Shown piece by piece: positions 8,469 through 17,369 of a DNA stretch of 59,902 nt. The DNA lies in the NCBI GenBank assembly GCA_016872795.1, contig VGYZ01000014.1, positions 1 through 59,902 on the forward strand. The letters run 5' to 3'. The stretch's first letter is position 1; every line of letters begins with the position of its first letter. Below the pieces are notes generated by a model. The model ran no database searches. It was not told the DNA's origin and saw only the letters and a list, made by a program, of their open reading frames with translations. A program made the translations under genes and the position numbers. This DNA comes from Planctomycetota bacterium (lineage in GTDB: Bacteria; Planctomycetota; UBA1135; GCA-002686595).

Positions 8469-10312
8469 AGAACCGTCAGGCTGGAATCAAGGCGCTGCCG
8501 CTTTCGATCGGCGTGGCCCTCGTCGGCGGGCTGGGCTGGTGGGCGCTGTCGCGCTCGAGCTCGAACGCGGCCGAGGAGGCCTCGAAGGTGCGCGGCGTGA
8601 GTGTGCAGAAAGGGCCGTTGCGCATCAGCGTGATCGAGCGCGGCAACCTGAAGGCGGCCGACGCCGTCAGCATCAAGAGCGAGATCGAAGGCAACAGCAC
8701 GATCCTGTGGATCATCCCCGAGGGCACGGTCGTCGCGGAAGGCGACTTGCTCGTCGAACTCGACACGGCCCAGCAGGTCGACCGGCGGCTGCAGCAGGAA
8801 ATCTCGGCTCGCAACGCCGATGCGGCGCTGGTGAAATCCACCAAGAACTACGAGATCCAGCAGAGCCAGAACGACAGTGACATCAAGAAGGCCGAGCAGA
8901 AGCTGCTGTTCGCGGAGAAGGATCTCGAGAAGTTCGATGCCGAGCAGGGGGAGCGCACCAACCAGCTCGCCAAGGCGCAGGAGCAGATCACGCTCGCCGA
9001 GGAGCAGTTCAAGCAGGCCGAGACCAAGCTCAACTGGTCGCGCGAGCTGTTCGAGAAGGGCTTTCTCACCAAGACCGAGCTCGATGCGGACGACCTCGCT
9101 CTCAAGCGCGCGGGCATCCAGCGCGAAGCCGCCAAGCGCGACCTCTCGCTGCTCGAGCGCTACCAACTCGAGCGCGATCGCATCGAGTTGCAGAGCGGGC
9201 TCGACGAGGCGCACCGCGAGCTCGACCGCGTCAAGCTGCAGGCTGCGGCGAAGCTCGTCGACTTCGAGGCCGACATGCGCACCCGCGCGGCGCAGCTGAC
9301 GCTCGAGCAGGAGAAGCTCGACAAGCTCGTCTCGCAGATCTCGAAGGCCAAGATCTCGGCTCCGCGCGGCGGCATGGTCGTCTACGCGCAGCTCGAGCAG
9401 AACCGCATGGGCCAGAGCCAGCCCATTCAAGAGGGCACGCAGGTCCGCGAGCGGCAGGAGATCATCACGATTCCCAACGCGGCCGGGATGGTCGCGCAGG
9501 TGTCGCTGCACGAGTCGGTGCTCAAGCAGGTCGCCGTGGGGCAGACCTGCATCGTCAAGATCGATGCGCTCGGTGCGCGCGAGTTCCGCGGCCGCGTGAA
9601 TTTCGTGGCCGTGCTCCCGGATCAGAACTCGTGGTGGGCCAACCCCAACACGCGCCTGTATCGCACCGAGGTGCAGATCACCGACGGTCACGCCGACATG
9701 CGTCCGGGCATGAGCTGCGCGATCGAGATTCTGGTCGAGGACATCGCCGACGCCCTCTACGTGCCGGTGCAGGCCATTTTCCGCTCCGGTGGCGATCAAC
9801 TGGCGTTTGTCACTTCCTCCGCAGGCGTGGCGGAGCGCGTCGTCAAGACGGGGCGCTTCAACGACCGGTGGGTGCAGGTGCTCGAGGGTCTCAGGGAGGG
9901 CGAGCAAGTGTTGCTCTCGCCGCCGCTGAGCTTCTCACCGGCCGCTGCGCCCGAGGCGAGCGCCGCGAGCACGATCAGCGCTGGGTTGGTCGAGGCGGGG
10001 ACGCCCGCGAACGGCGCCGCGGGCGCGGCGGCTCACTCGGCGGGTGGTGCTCCGGCGGAAGGTGCGCGCAAGGCGACCGACGGTGGCGCGGCGCGCGGTG
10101 GCGAGGAGGCCGCGACGCGCGGCGCTCGCTCGGGCGGACGCGGCAACATGGATCCCTCGCAGCTCGAGGCGCTGCGCAAGCGCATGGAGGAGATGACTCC
10201 CGAGGAGCGCGAGAAACTGCGCGAGCGCTTTGGCGGCGGTGGCAGTGGTGGTGGCCCTGGCGGCTCTCAGGGTGGCTCTCAGGGCGGCTCTCAGGGCGGC
10301 TCTGGCAAATAG
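8465..10312 (+). CDS. HlyD/MacA-type periplasmic adaptor with long hairpin and Gly/Ser tail
   Basis: 615 aa, against about 370-400 for MacA. One N-terminal membrane anchor (residues 11-28), then a lipoyl half (KSEIEGNSTILWIIPEGTVVAEGDLLVELD, near 75-105), a predicted coiled coil of some 180 residues (105-290) rich in Glu, Gln and Lys, the second lipoyl half (ISAPRGGMVVYAQ) and beta-barrel/MP domains ending near 480. The last ~130 residues are Ala/Gly-rich low complexity with an acidic helix (EEMTPEEREKLRERF) and a Gly-Ser-Gln repeat. It should bridge the ABC transporter and the TolC-like channel. The tail is not part of known MacA. Confidence 0.85.
   Translation: MKNRQAGIKALPLSIGVALVGGLGWWALSRSSSNAAEEASKVRGVSVQKGPLRISVIERGNLKAADAVSIKSEIEGNSTILWIIPEGTVVAEGDLLVELDTAQQVDRRLQQEISARNADAALVKSTKNYEIQQSQNDSDIKKAEQKLLFAEKDLEKFDAEQGERTNQLAKAQEQITLAEEQFKQAETKLNWSRELFEKGFLTKTELDADDLALKRAGIQREAAKRDLSLLERYQLERDRIELQSGLDEAHRELDRVKLQAAAKLVDFEADMRTRAAQLTLEQEKLDKLVSQISKAKISAPRGGMVVYAQLEQNRMGQSQPIQEGTQVRERQEIITIPNAAGMVAQVSLHESVLKQVAVGQTCIVKIDALGAREFRGRVNFVAVLPDQNSWWANPNTRLYRTEVQITDGHADMRPGMSCAIEILVEDIADALYVPVQAIFRSGGDQLAFVTSSAGVAERVVKTGRFNDRWVQVLEGLREGEQVLLSPPLSFSPAAAPEASAASTISAGLVEAGTPANGAAGAAAHSAGGAPAEGARKATDGGAARGGEEAATRGARSGGRGNMDPSQLEALRKRMEEMTPEEREKLRERFGGGGSGGGPGGSQGGSQGGSQGGSGK
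10259..10306 (+). repeat. 12-bp tandem repeat encoding Gly-Gly-Ser-Gln
   Basis: Unit GGCGGCTCTCAG, three full copies (the second with T for C) plus a partial fourth, in frame at the 3' end of the adaptor gene. Copy number could vary by slippage. Confidence 0.85.
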
Positions 10313-10330
10313 GTCGAACGGAAGTTCCCC

Positions 10331-11056
10331 GTGAGCGAAGCCGCTCGAGTTCCGGTCGCCGAGCTGATCGGTGTGACGCGCGAGTACCGCATGGGCCAGA
10401 ACTTGGTCCGCGCGCTCGACGACTTCTCGTTCACCTTCGGCCGAGGCGAGTACTGGGCCGTGATGGGCTCCTCGGGCTCGGGCAAGTCGACCCTGCTCAA
10501 TGTGCTCGGCTGTGTCGATCGTCCGACGAGCGGTGACTACAAGGTCGACGGAGTCTCGACCGCGCGCCTCGACGACGACGAACTCTCGGAGCTTCGCAGC
10601 CGCAAGCTCGGCTTCGTGTTCCAGAGCTACAACCTGATCCCCCAGCTCAATGTGCTGGAGAACATCATGGTGCCGTTGTTCTATCAGGACGATCCTCCCG
10701 ACGATGGCGAGGAGCGAGCGCGCAAGCTCGCGGAGCGCGTCGGCCTCGCTCGGCGGCTCGACCACCGGCCCGCGGAGCTCTCGGGCGGTCAGCAGCAGCG
10801 CGTCGCGATCGCGCGCGCGCTGGTCAACCAACCCGCACTCGTGCTCGCGGACGAAGCGACCGGCAACCTCGACAGCGCCACGGCGCTCGAGATTCTCGAC
10901 CTGTTCGACGAGCTGCACGCGGAAGGTCGCACGATCGTGCTCGTCACCCATGAGCTCGATGTCGGCGAACGCGCGCAGCATGTGCTGCGGCTCAAGGACG
11001 GCCGCATCGAGTCCGTCGCGCGCGGCCAGCGCAGCGCCGCGGGAGCCCGCGCATGA
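10331..11056 (+). CDS. ABC transporter ATPase, MacB/LolD type
   Basis: 241 aa from GTG at 10331. Walker A GSSGSGKST (residues 48-56), Q-loop FQSYNLIPQL, signature LSGGQQQRVAIARAL, Walker B LVLADEATGNLD and H-loop VTHE. This is the canonical MacB/LolD/FtsE-like set; here the ATPase is separate from the membrane subunit rather than fused as in E. coli MacB. It sits 18 nt after the adaptor gene and overlaps the permease by 4 nt (ATGA). Confidence 0.93.
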   Translation: MSEAARVPVAELIGVTREYRMGQNLVRALDDFSFTFGRGEYWAVMGSSGSGKSTLLNVLGCVDRPTSGDYKVDGVSTARLDDDELSELRSRKLGFVFQSYNLIPQLNVLENIMVPLFYQDDPPDDGEERARKLAERVGLARRLDHRPAELSGGQQQRVAIARALVNQPALVLADEATGNLDSATALEILDLFDELHAEGRTIVLVTHELDVGERAQHVLRLKDGRIESVARGQRSAAGARA

Positions 11057-12327
11057 AGCACTCCACGCTCGCGCGCACCGTCAAGCTCGGCATCTCGAGC
11101 CTCTTGCTGCACAAGCTGCGCAGCTTGCTCACCACCCTCGGCGTGCTGTTCGGCACGAGCTCCGTGATTGCCATGCTCGCGATCGGCGAGGGCGCGAGCG
11201 AGGAGGCGCAGGAACAGATCCGCCAGCTCGGCAGCCGCAATGTGATCCTGCGCAGCGTCAAGCCGCGCGAGGACTTTGCCACGGGCGGTGGCCAGTCGGT
11301 GCGCGTCCTGAGCTACGGGCTCACCGAGGAGGACCTCGGGCGCATCGCAGAGACCTTCCCGGGTGTCGCGCGCGTGGTCCCGGTGCGTGAGATCTACGAG
11401 GAAGTGCGCTTCTCCGATCGCATGCTGAACCCGCGCGTCATGGCGACCTTGCCGGTCTACCGCGATGTCACCGGACGCGTGGTGAGCGAGGGCCGCTTCC
11501 TGACCGATCAGGACGAGGTGGGCGTCGCCAATGTGTGCGTGCTCTCGTACGAGGCCTCGCGCTACCTCTTCCCGGTGGCCTCCCCGATCGGCGAGGAGAT
11601 CAAGATCGGTGCCGACTACTACACCGTGGTGGGGACCACGCTCGACCGCGTGCGCCAGCAGTCGGACCTCGCCGGTGCGGGCAAGTCCTCGGCCGAGGTC
11701 TTCATCCCGCTCGAGACCGGCCGCAAGTGGTACGGCAACATGCAGGTCAAGCTGCGCGCCGGCAGCCGCGAGATGGAAGAGGTCGAGCTGCACGAGATCG
11801 TGGTCGAGGTCGAGGACCCCGCCAATGTCGAGTTCGTGGCCAACGCTTGCCGCGAGATGCTCAAGCGCAATCACAAGCAATCGGACTACGAGATCGTGGT
11901 GCCGCTCGAGCTCCTGATGCGCGCCGAGGAGACCAAGCGCATCTTCAACATCGTGCTCGGGTCGATCGCGTCGATCAGCCTGCTCGTCGGCGGCATCGGC
12001 ATCATGAACGTGATGCTCGCGACCGTCACCGAGCGCACGCGCGAGATCGGCATTCGCCGCGCGCTCGGCGCCAAGCGCCACCACATCGTCTCGCAGTTCC
12101 TCGTCGAGTGCGTCGTGCTCTCGGTCGGCGGCGGCTTGCTCGGCGTCGCGCTCGGGCTCGCCACGCCGCTGGTGGTCGAGCACTACGCGGAGATGCGCAC
12201 GATCATCACTCCGACCGCGCCGATCCTCGCGTTCCTGATCTCGTCGGGCGTCGGCGTGCTGTTCGGGATCTATCCGGCGTGGCGCGCGGCGACCATGGAT
12301 CCCGTCGAGGCCTTGCGTCACGAGTAG
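11053..12327 (+). CDS. MacB-like FtsX-family ABC permease
   Basis: 424 aa. One TM near residues 20-45 (LLLHKLRSLLTTLGVLFGTSSVIAML in pieces), a large periplasmic MacB-PCD domain (50-290), then three TMs within 300-410, with the typical loop GGIGIMNVMLATVTERTREIGIRRALGAKRHHI. Together with the ATPase, adaptor and TolC-like lipoprotein it forms a complete tripartite MacAB-TolC-type system. Such pumps export macrolides, peptides, lipids or siderophores; the substrate is unknown here. Convergent with comM, 27 bp apart. Confidence 0.92.
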   Translation: MKHSTLARTVKLGISSLLLHKLRSLLTTLGVLFGTSSVIAMLAIGEGASEEAQEQIRQLGSRNVILRSVKPREDFATGGGQSVRVLSYGLTEEDLGRIAETFPGVARVVPVREIYEEVRFSDRMLNPRVMATLPVYRDVTGRVVSEGRFLTDQDEVGVANVCVLSYEASRYLFPVASPIGEEIKIGADYYTVVGTTLDRVRQQSDLAGAGKSSAEVFIPLETGRKWYGNMQVKLRAGSREMEEVELHEIVVEVEDPANVEFVANACREMLKRNHKQSDYEIVVPLELLMRAEETKRIFNIVLGSIASISLLVGGIGIMNVMLATVTERTREIGIRRALGAKRHHIVSQFLVECVVLSVGGGLLGVALGLATPLVVEHYAEMRTIITPTAPILAFLISSGVGVLFGIYPAWRAATMDPVEALRHE

Positions 12328-12354
12328 CGGACGCGGCGCGCAGACGGCGGGCGC

Positions 12355-13896
12355 TCACAGCAGCGGGGAGCGCAGCGCCAGCGCGCGCGCGAGGTGGGCC
12401 GTGGTGGTGGCTTCGCTGCCGTCGAGGTCGGCCACCGAGCGCGCGACACATCGCAGCGACTGGACGGCCCGCGCGGACAGTCCGCGCTTTTGCGCGAGCT
12501 TCCCCAGCAGCGCGCGTGCGGCGGAGTCGAGTGGCGCGTGGCGGTCGAGGGCCTTGGCATCGAGGTCGCAGTTGCGACGCTCGCCTTGCCGTTCGCGCTG
12601 CAGCGCGGCCGCGCGTGCGAGTTGGTCGCGCAGGCCGGCCGCGGTGAGCAGTCCCGAGCTGCCGCCGCCGGTGACTGTGGACAAGGCGGTGTTGCCGAGC
12701 TCGTCGAGCGTCGGAGCGGCGAGCTCGACGCGCAGGTCGATGCGATCGAGCAGCGGCCCCGAGATGCGGCTGCGGTAGCGCTGCACGAGCGTCGGGGGGC
12801 AGTGGCACGGCACGCGCGGATGTCCCATGTAGCCGCAGGGGCACGGATTCATGGCCGCGACGAGCTGGAAGCGTGCCTCGAGTTCGAGCTGCCGACCGGC
12901 GCGGCTGAGCGTGATCGAGCCCGACTCGAGCGGCTGGCGCAGGGCTTCGAGCACTTCGCGGCGGAACTCCGGCAGCTCGTCGAGGAACAGCACGCCGCAG
13001 TGGGCCAGCGTGATCTCGCCCGGCGAGGGAGGCGAACCGCCGCCGACGAGGCCCGCGTAGCTCACCGTGTGGTGGGGGGCGCGGTAGGGGCGCGCGGTGG
13101 CGAGCCCGCCGGGCCAGCGGCCGGACGCGGACAGCACGCGCGTGATGTCGAGTCGCTCTGGGAGGCTCGGCGCGGGCAGCAGGGTCGTGATGCGGCGCGC
13201 GAGCATGCTCTTTCCGGTGCCGGGCGGGCCGATGAACAGCAATCCGTGCCCGCCGTGGGCCGCGACCGCCAGCGCGAGCTTCCCGGAGGCCTGCCCGCGC
13301 ACATCGTCGACCGAAAGTCCCATGTCGGGGCTGTTGTCCGCGCTCGTGGGCGCGAGCGGCTCGAGTGGGAAGCTCCCGACCAGATGGCGCACGAAGTCCT
13401 CGACATGGGCCGCGCCAAACGCCTTGACCCCGGGCACCCAAGCTGCCTCGAGTGCGGTGGCTCGGGGTGCGAGCACCTCGTCGACACCCGTGGCCCGCGC
13501 GGCCAGCGCCGCCGCGAGTCCGCCGGGCACGGCGTGCAGCGCCCCGTCGATCCCGACTTCGCCGAGGAACAGCCGCCTTTCGACGGCGCGGCGCTTGAGG
13601 TGCCCGGCCGCCGCCGCTGCACCGAGCAGGAGCGGCAGGTCGAGGATCTCGCCCGACTTGCGCCGCGCCGCGGGGACGAGGTTCAGGTACAGACGCCCGG
13701 GTGGTACTCCCAGACCGTTCGCCGACAACGCACACAGGAGCCGTCCGCGGCTCTCGCGGATCACCGGATCGGGCAGGCCCGTGAGCAGTACATCGACGCG
13801 TCCGGCCTCGCGGTCCTCCTCATAGCGCGCCTCGATCGTGACGAGCTCCGCGCTCGCGCCCGCGAGTGACGCGCCCAGGATGCGTACGGTTCCCAT
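12355..13896 (-). CDS. comM: ComM/YifB-family Mg-chelatase-like AAA+ protein
   Basis: 513 aa, as in the family (about 505). N-terminal ChlI-like/Lon-protease-like domain (DVLLTGLPDPVIRESRGR, near 30-50), AAA+ core with Walker A GPPGTGKSML near residue 220, Walker B LFLDELPEF, a Cys-rich NPCPCGY...C.C segment and C-terminal helical domain (RAVQSLRCVARSVADLDG). ComM is a hexameric helicase that extends branch migration when transforming DNA is integrated. ATG at 13896 is chosen because VRILGASLAG starts the fold. With comEC 7 kb away it points to natural transformation. Confidence 0.92.
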   Translation of the reverse strand: MGTVRILGASLAGASAELVTIEARYEEDREAGRVDVLLTGLPDPVIRESRGRLLCALSANGLGVPPGRLYLNLVPAARRKSGEILDLPLLLGAAAAAGHLKRRAVERRLFLGEVGIDGALHAVPGGLAAALAARATGVDEVLAPRATALEAAWVPGVKAFGAAHVEDFVRHLVGSFPLEPLAPTSADNSPDMGLSVDDVRGQASGKLALAVAAHGGHGLLFIGPPGTGKSMLARRITTLLPAPSLPERLDITRVLSASGRWPGGLATARPYRAPHHTVSYAGLVGGGSPPSPGEITLAHCGVLFLDELPEFRREVLEALRQPLESGSITLSRAGRQLELEARFQLVAAMNPCPCGYMGHPRVPCHCPPTLVQRYRSRISGPLLDRIDLRVELAAPTLDELGNTALSTVTGGGSSGLLTAAGLRDQLARAAALQRERQGERRNCDLDAKALDRHAPLDSAARALLGKLAQKRGLSARAVQSLRCVARSVADLDGSEATTTAHLARALALRSPLL

Positions 13897-14017
13897 GTGC
13901 ACTGCGTCGCTCGGGGGAGCGCGCTGGTCGCGGGGCAATGAGGTGAGAATCGGCGCGCGGCGGGTTCGTCGCTTTGCTTGCGCTGCCGCCTGCGGTTTCC
14001 GATCCTCACTCCACTCC

Positions 14018-15031
14018 ATGAAGCTCCGCACCACGCTCCTGCTGCTCGCCCTCGCCGCCTGCCGCGCCGCCGAACCCGCACCGGCCCCGCTCGACGCCGA
14101 GCCGGTCTGTGCCTCGAGCCGCATCGAGCGCCCGTCCGCGCGCAACGACATGATCGTCGTGTGCGGCGAGCGCATTCCGATCGGCGTGCCGGTCGTGCTG
14201 TGGACCGAGCGCGACGGCTACGACGCCTACTCGACCGAGCTGCGCTTCCCCGGCGAGCCGCCCAAGGAACGCCCCGCAGGCCTGCGCTATCAGCCGGGCC
14301 GCAAGGTCGCCAAGGACGATGGCACCACGCGCTTGAGCTCGCTCTCGGGCACGCCCGCCTGTGGCGCGGAGCTGCGCGCCGCGCTCGACCAGTTCGTGAT
14401 CCACTACGATGTGTGCGGCACGAGCCGCCAGTGCTTCAAGATCCTGCACGATCGCCGCAAGCTCTCCGTGCACTTTCTGCTCGATGTCGACGGCACGCTC
14501 TACCAGACGCTCGATCTCTCCGACACGGCGTGGCACGCGCGCCAGGCGAACTCGCGCTCGGTCGGCATCGAGATCGCGAACATCGGCGCCTACAAGCCGG
14601 GCGACACCACGCTCGACGAGTGGTACCCGCACGACGGGGAGGGACCCTATGTGCGCTTTCCTGCATGGATGAAGGAGACGGGCATTCGCACCAGCGGTTT
14701 CGTCGCGCGCCCGGCGCGTGCGGAGCGCGTCACGGGCGCGATCCACGGCACGACCTACGAGATGCACGACCTGACGCCGCAGCAGTACGCGACGCTGGTC
14801 AAGCTCGCCGCCGGCCTGTGCCGCGCCTTCCCGACCCTGCGCCCGGATTGCCCGCGCGACGCGCAGGGCGCCGTGCGCATGGACGCGCTCACCGACGCCG
14901 AGTTCGCGCAATTCCGCGGCATCCTCGGGCACTTCCACATCACCAAGGACAAGCAGGACCCCGGTCCGGCCTTCGACTGGGAGCGCTTCCTCGCCGCCCT
15001 GCGGGCCGAGCTCGCGAAGCCCGCGCCGTGA
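14018..15031 (+). CDS. N-acetylmuramoyl-L-alanine amidase-type lipoprotein (Amidase_2)
   Basis: 337 aa. Lipobox LALAAC at residues 9-14. A PGRP/Amidase_2 domain spans about 115-330: FVIHYD (first Zn His), HFLLDVDGTLYQTLD, WHARQANSRSVGIEI (the conserved His and NSRSVGIE pattern) and, at the end, GHFHITKDKQDPGPAFDW (second Zn His and the KxDPGxxFxW ending). It should cleave the MurNAc-L-Ala bond in periplasmic or outer-membrane-linked peptidoglycan. Residues 100-115 include Cys pairs (TPACGAE, VCGTSRQC) that may form a disulfide. It diverges from comM over 121 bp; the Nudix gene starts 7 nt downstream. Confidence 0.9.
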   Translation: MKLRTTLLLLALAACRAAEPAPAPLDAEPVCASSRIERPSARNDMIVVCGERIPIGVPVVLWTERDGYDAYSTELRFPGEPPKERPAGLRYQPGRKVAKDDGTTRLSSLSGTPACGAELRAALDQFVIHYDVCGTSRQCFKILHDRRKLSVHFLLDVDGTLYQTLDLSDTAWHARQANSRSVGIEIANIGAYKPGDTTLDEWYPHDGEGPYVRFPAWMKETGIRTSGFVARPARAERVTGAIHGTTYEMHDLTPQQYATLVKLAAGLCRAFPTLRPDCPRDAQGAVRMDALTDAEFAQFRGILGHFHITKDKQDPGPAFDWERFLAALRAELAKPAP

Positions 15032-15038
15032 GGTTCCC

Positions 15039-15482
15039 ATGACCAACATCGGCCCGCGCGAGTTCCAGCGCTTCTATGTGGCGATGAAGGCGCTCGCCGT
15101 GCGCGGCGGGCGGCTGCTGCTGGTGCGCGAGTCGACGCGCGAGGGCTGGTGGGAACTTCCGGGCGGGCGTTTCGACGTGGGAGAGGAACGGCTCGACCCG
15201 CGCGAGGTGCTGCGCCGCGAGCTCTCCGAAGAACTTGGCTCGCGCTTTCGCTGCGAGATCGGCGCGCCAACGCTGACTTGGATCCGCCCGGTGCGCCACG
15301 AGGTGAAGGAGTTCTCTTTCGTCATCGCGCACCTGTGCACGGAGATCGCCGGCGAGATCGAGCTCAGCCACGAGCACATCGACTACCGCTGGGTCGACGC
15401 GCGCGAGACCTTCGATCTCGACCTCGCGCCGAGCTACCCCGAGCCGCTGCGCGAGTTCTGGTCGCGCCACGCCGCGCGCTGA
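15039..15482 (+). CDS. Nudix hydrolase
   Basis: 147 aa with a clear Nudix fold. The Nudix box starts at GGRFDVGE and ends in RRELSEELG, but has ten residues instead of seven between the first Glu and the Arg-Glu pair, a 3-residue insertion. The metal-binding RE..EE residues are intact. A C-terminal HEHIDYRWVDARE segment is typical of NUDIX proteins close to ADP-ribose or (d)NTP pyrophosphatases. Substrate unknown. It sits 7 nt behind the amidase gene and is probably cotranscribed; convergent with murQ, 12 bp apart. Confidence 0.88.
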   Translation: MTNIGPREFQRFYVAMKALAVRGGRLLLVRESTREGWWELPGGRFDVGEERLDPREVLRRELSEELGSRFRCEIGAPTLTWIRPVRHEVKEFSFVIAHLCTEIAGEIELSHEHIDYRWVDARETFDLDLAPSYPEPLREFWSRHAAR

Positions 15483-15494
15483 CCGTCGCCCGGC

Positions 15495-16403
15495 TCAGGC
15501 GAGCGCGCGGCGCAGGATTCCGCCGCAGCGCACGAGATCCTCGCGGGCCTGCTCGCAAGACAGGCGCTTGTGGTGCATCACGACCGCGACCTTGACCTGC
15601 CCGCCGGCCGCCGCGAGCAGCGCGAGCGCCTCGTCGCGCCCGACGCCCGTGAGCACCGACACGATGCGTGCGCCGCGCTCGACGAGCTTCACATTCTTGG
15701 ATGTGTCGACATCGACCATCAGGTTGCCGTGCACCTTGCCGAGCTGCGCCATCGCCACCGTCGTGACGGTGTTGAGCGCGAGCTTCGTCACCGTGCCTGC
15801 CTTGAGGCGCGTGCTGCCGGAAATCACTTCGGGGCCGCTCACGATGCGCACGGACACATCCGCGCGGTCGGGCGCCTGCTCGCGCGGCACGCAGGCGAGA
15901 AACACGGTCGCCGCCCCGCGCGAGCGCGCGAAGTCGAGCGCGCCGTGCACGAACGGCGTGGTCCCGCCGGCGGCGATGCCGAACACGATGTCGCGCTCGC
16001 ACAGCCCGCGGCGCGCGAGCTCCTCGCCCGCGGCCGTCGCGCTGTCCTCGGCGCCTTCCACCGCGCCCGTGACCGCCGCTGCCCCGCCCGCGAGCACGGC
16101 CTGCACCAGCGACGGATCGGACTGGAATGTGGGCGGGCACTCGACCGCGTCGAGCAGCCCGAGCCGACCGCTCGTCCCCGCGCCGACATAGAACAGCCGG
16201 CCACCGGCGCGCAGGCGCGCGACGACGAGCTCGATCGCGCGGGCGAGGTCCGCGCGCGCGGCGGCGAGCGCGGCATGGATGCGCTCGTCCTCGCGCTGCA
16301 TCAACTCCACGGCGTCGGTGATCGAGAGTGTGTCGAACCGCGCGCTGCGTTCGTTGTGGGACTCGGTGGCGAGGTGGCCGCGCGATGTGGGGACTTGGCT
16401 CAT
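15495..16403 (-). CDS. murQ: N-acetylmuramic acid 6-phosphate etherase
   Basis: 302 aa, family length. SIS domain with GAGTSGRLGLLDAVE, the catalytic Glu in DAVECPPTF (near residue 89), GAVEGAED (second active-site Glu), STRLKAGTVTKLALN and KVHGNLMVDV. MurQ splits the lactyl ether of MurNAc-6-P to GlcNAc-6-P and D-lactate in the cytoplasm, recycling peptidoglycan sugar. The start codon overlaps the stop of the upstream SDR gene (ATGA). No MurP or AnmK lies in the window. A lipoprotein amidase gene is 0.5 kb away. Confidence 0.95.
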   Translation of the reverse strand: MSQVPTSRGHLATESHNERSARFDTLSITDAVELMQREDERIHAALAAARADLARAIELVVARLRAGGRLFYVGAGTSGRLGLLDAVECPPTFQSDPSLVQAVLAGGAAAVTGAVEGAEDSATAAGEELARRGLCERDIVFGIAAGGTTPFVHGALDFARSRGAATVFLACVPREQAPDRADVSVRIVSGPEVISGSTRLKAGTVTKLALNTVTTVAMAQLGKVHGNLMVDVDTSKNVKLVERGARIVSVLTGVGRDEALALLAAAGGQVKVAVVMHHKRLSCEQAREDLVRCGGILRRALA

Positions 16404-17239
16404 GATGTGCTTCCTCCGCGGCGTTCGCCGCTATCCCACATGCCCCGTCCGAGCGAGAGGCCGCCGTCGACGACGAGGCACTCGCCGTTGACATAGGCGC
16501 ACGAGGGCGAGAGCAGGTACAGCGCATGGGCCGCCATTTCCTCGGCCGACCCGAAGCGTCCCAGCGGAATCTGCTCCTCGATGCGGCGCTTGCGATCCGC
16601 CTCGGGCCAGAGGTTGTTCGCCGCGCCCTCGCTCTGGAACGGGCCCGGTGCGATCGCGTTCAGGCGGATGCCGTGGCGCGCCCACTCGACCGCGAGCGTG
16701 CGCGTCATCGCGAGCACACCCGCTTTCGCGCTCGAGGAGTGCACTACGCCGGCCATGCCGGTCCATGCGTATGTCGCGACGATGTTGAGCACCTGTCCGC
16801 GGCCGCGCGTGATCATGCCGCGACCGAAGTACCGGGTGCAGTAGAATGTGCCGTCGAGGACGATCCCGAGGACCGAACGCCACGCGCGCGCGGAGAGTCG
16901 CTCGGCGGGGCACACGAAGTTGCCGGCCGCGTTGTTGACGAGGATGTCGATGCCGCCGTGCTCATCGAGTTCGAGCGCGAGCTTCTCGACGGCTTCGGCT
17001 TCGCGTACATCGAGCGTGCGCGACTCGACTCGCCAGCCGCGTTCGGCGGCTTCGGCGAGCAGTTGCGCGTGGTGCTCCGCGCTGCGCGAAGCCACGATCA
17101 CGCGCGCGCCGAGTGCGGCGAGGCCGCGCGAGATCTCGAGGCCCAGACCCGTCCCTCCGCCGGTGACGAGCGCGGTCTGGCCTGCAAATGTGTCGGGGGG
17201 CAGCCAGCGGGCTGCGGGCGGGGCGGGGAGAGCGTTCAC
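16400..17239 (-). CDS. SDR oxidoreductase, 2,4-dienoyl-CoA reductase-like
   Basis: 279 aa from the GTG at 17239. Rossmann motif TGGGTGLG (near 28-35), NADP-favouring ASRS after the second strand, NNAAGNF, and the active-site stretch GMAGVVHSSSAKAG. The usual Tyr of YxxxK is replaced (SSSAK), as in the DECR group of SDRs, which use a different Tyr. The C-terminus IAPGPF...EGAANNLWP also matches this group. A fatty-acid role (reduction of 2,4-dienoyl-CoA or trans-2-enoyl-CoA) is likely. Its stop overlaps the murQ start, so both are coexpressed although the pathways seem unrelated. Confidence 0.85.
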   Translation of the reverse strand: MNALPAPPAARWLPPDTFAGQTALVTGGGTGLGLEISRGLAALGARVIVASRSAEHHAQLLAEAAERGWRVESRTLDVREAEAVEKLALELDEHGGIDILVNNAAGNFVCPAERLSARAWRSVLGIVLDGTFYCTRYFGRGMITRGRGQVLNIVATYAWTGMAGVVHSSSAKAGVLAMTRTLAVEWARHGIRLNAIAPGPFQSEGAANNLWPEADRKRRIEEQIPLGRFGSAEEMAAHALYLLSPSCAYVNGECLVVDGGLSLGRGMWDSGERRGGSTS

Positions 17240-17369
17240 GGCCGCCAGCGTGACGCACGCCGCGCGGCGATCAAGGGTGCTGCTCTGCCGCGCGGCTTCC
17301 GAAGGGTTTTTGCGCGGCGAATCCCGGAGGCGACGGGGCCCTCGTGTGTCGCTACCATGTCCGTTTGCG

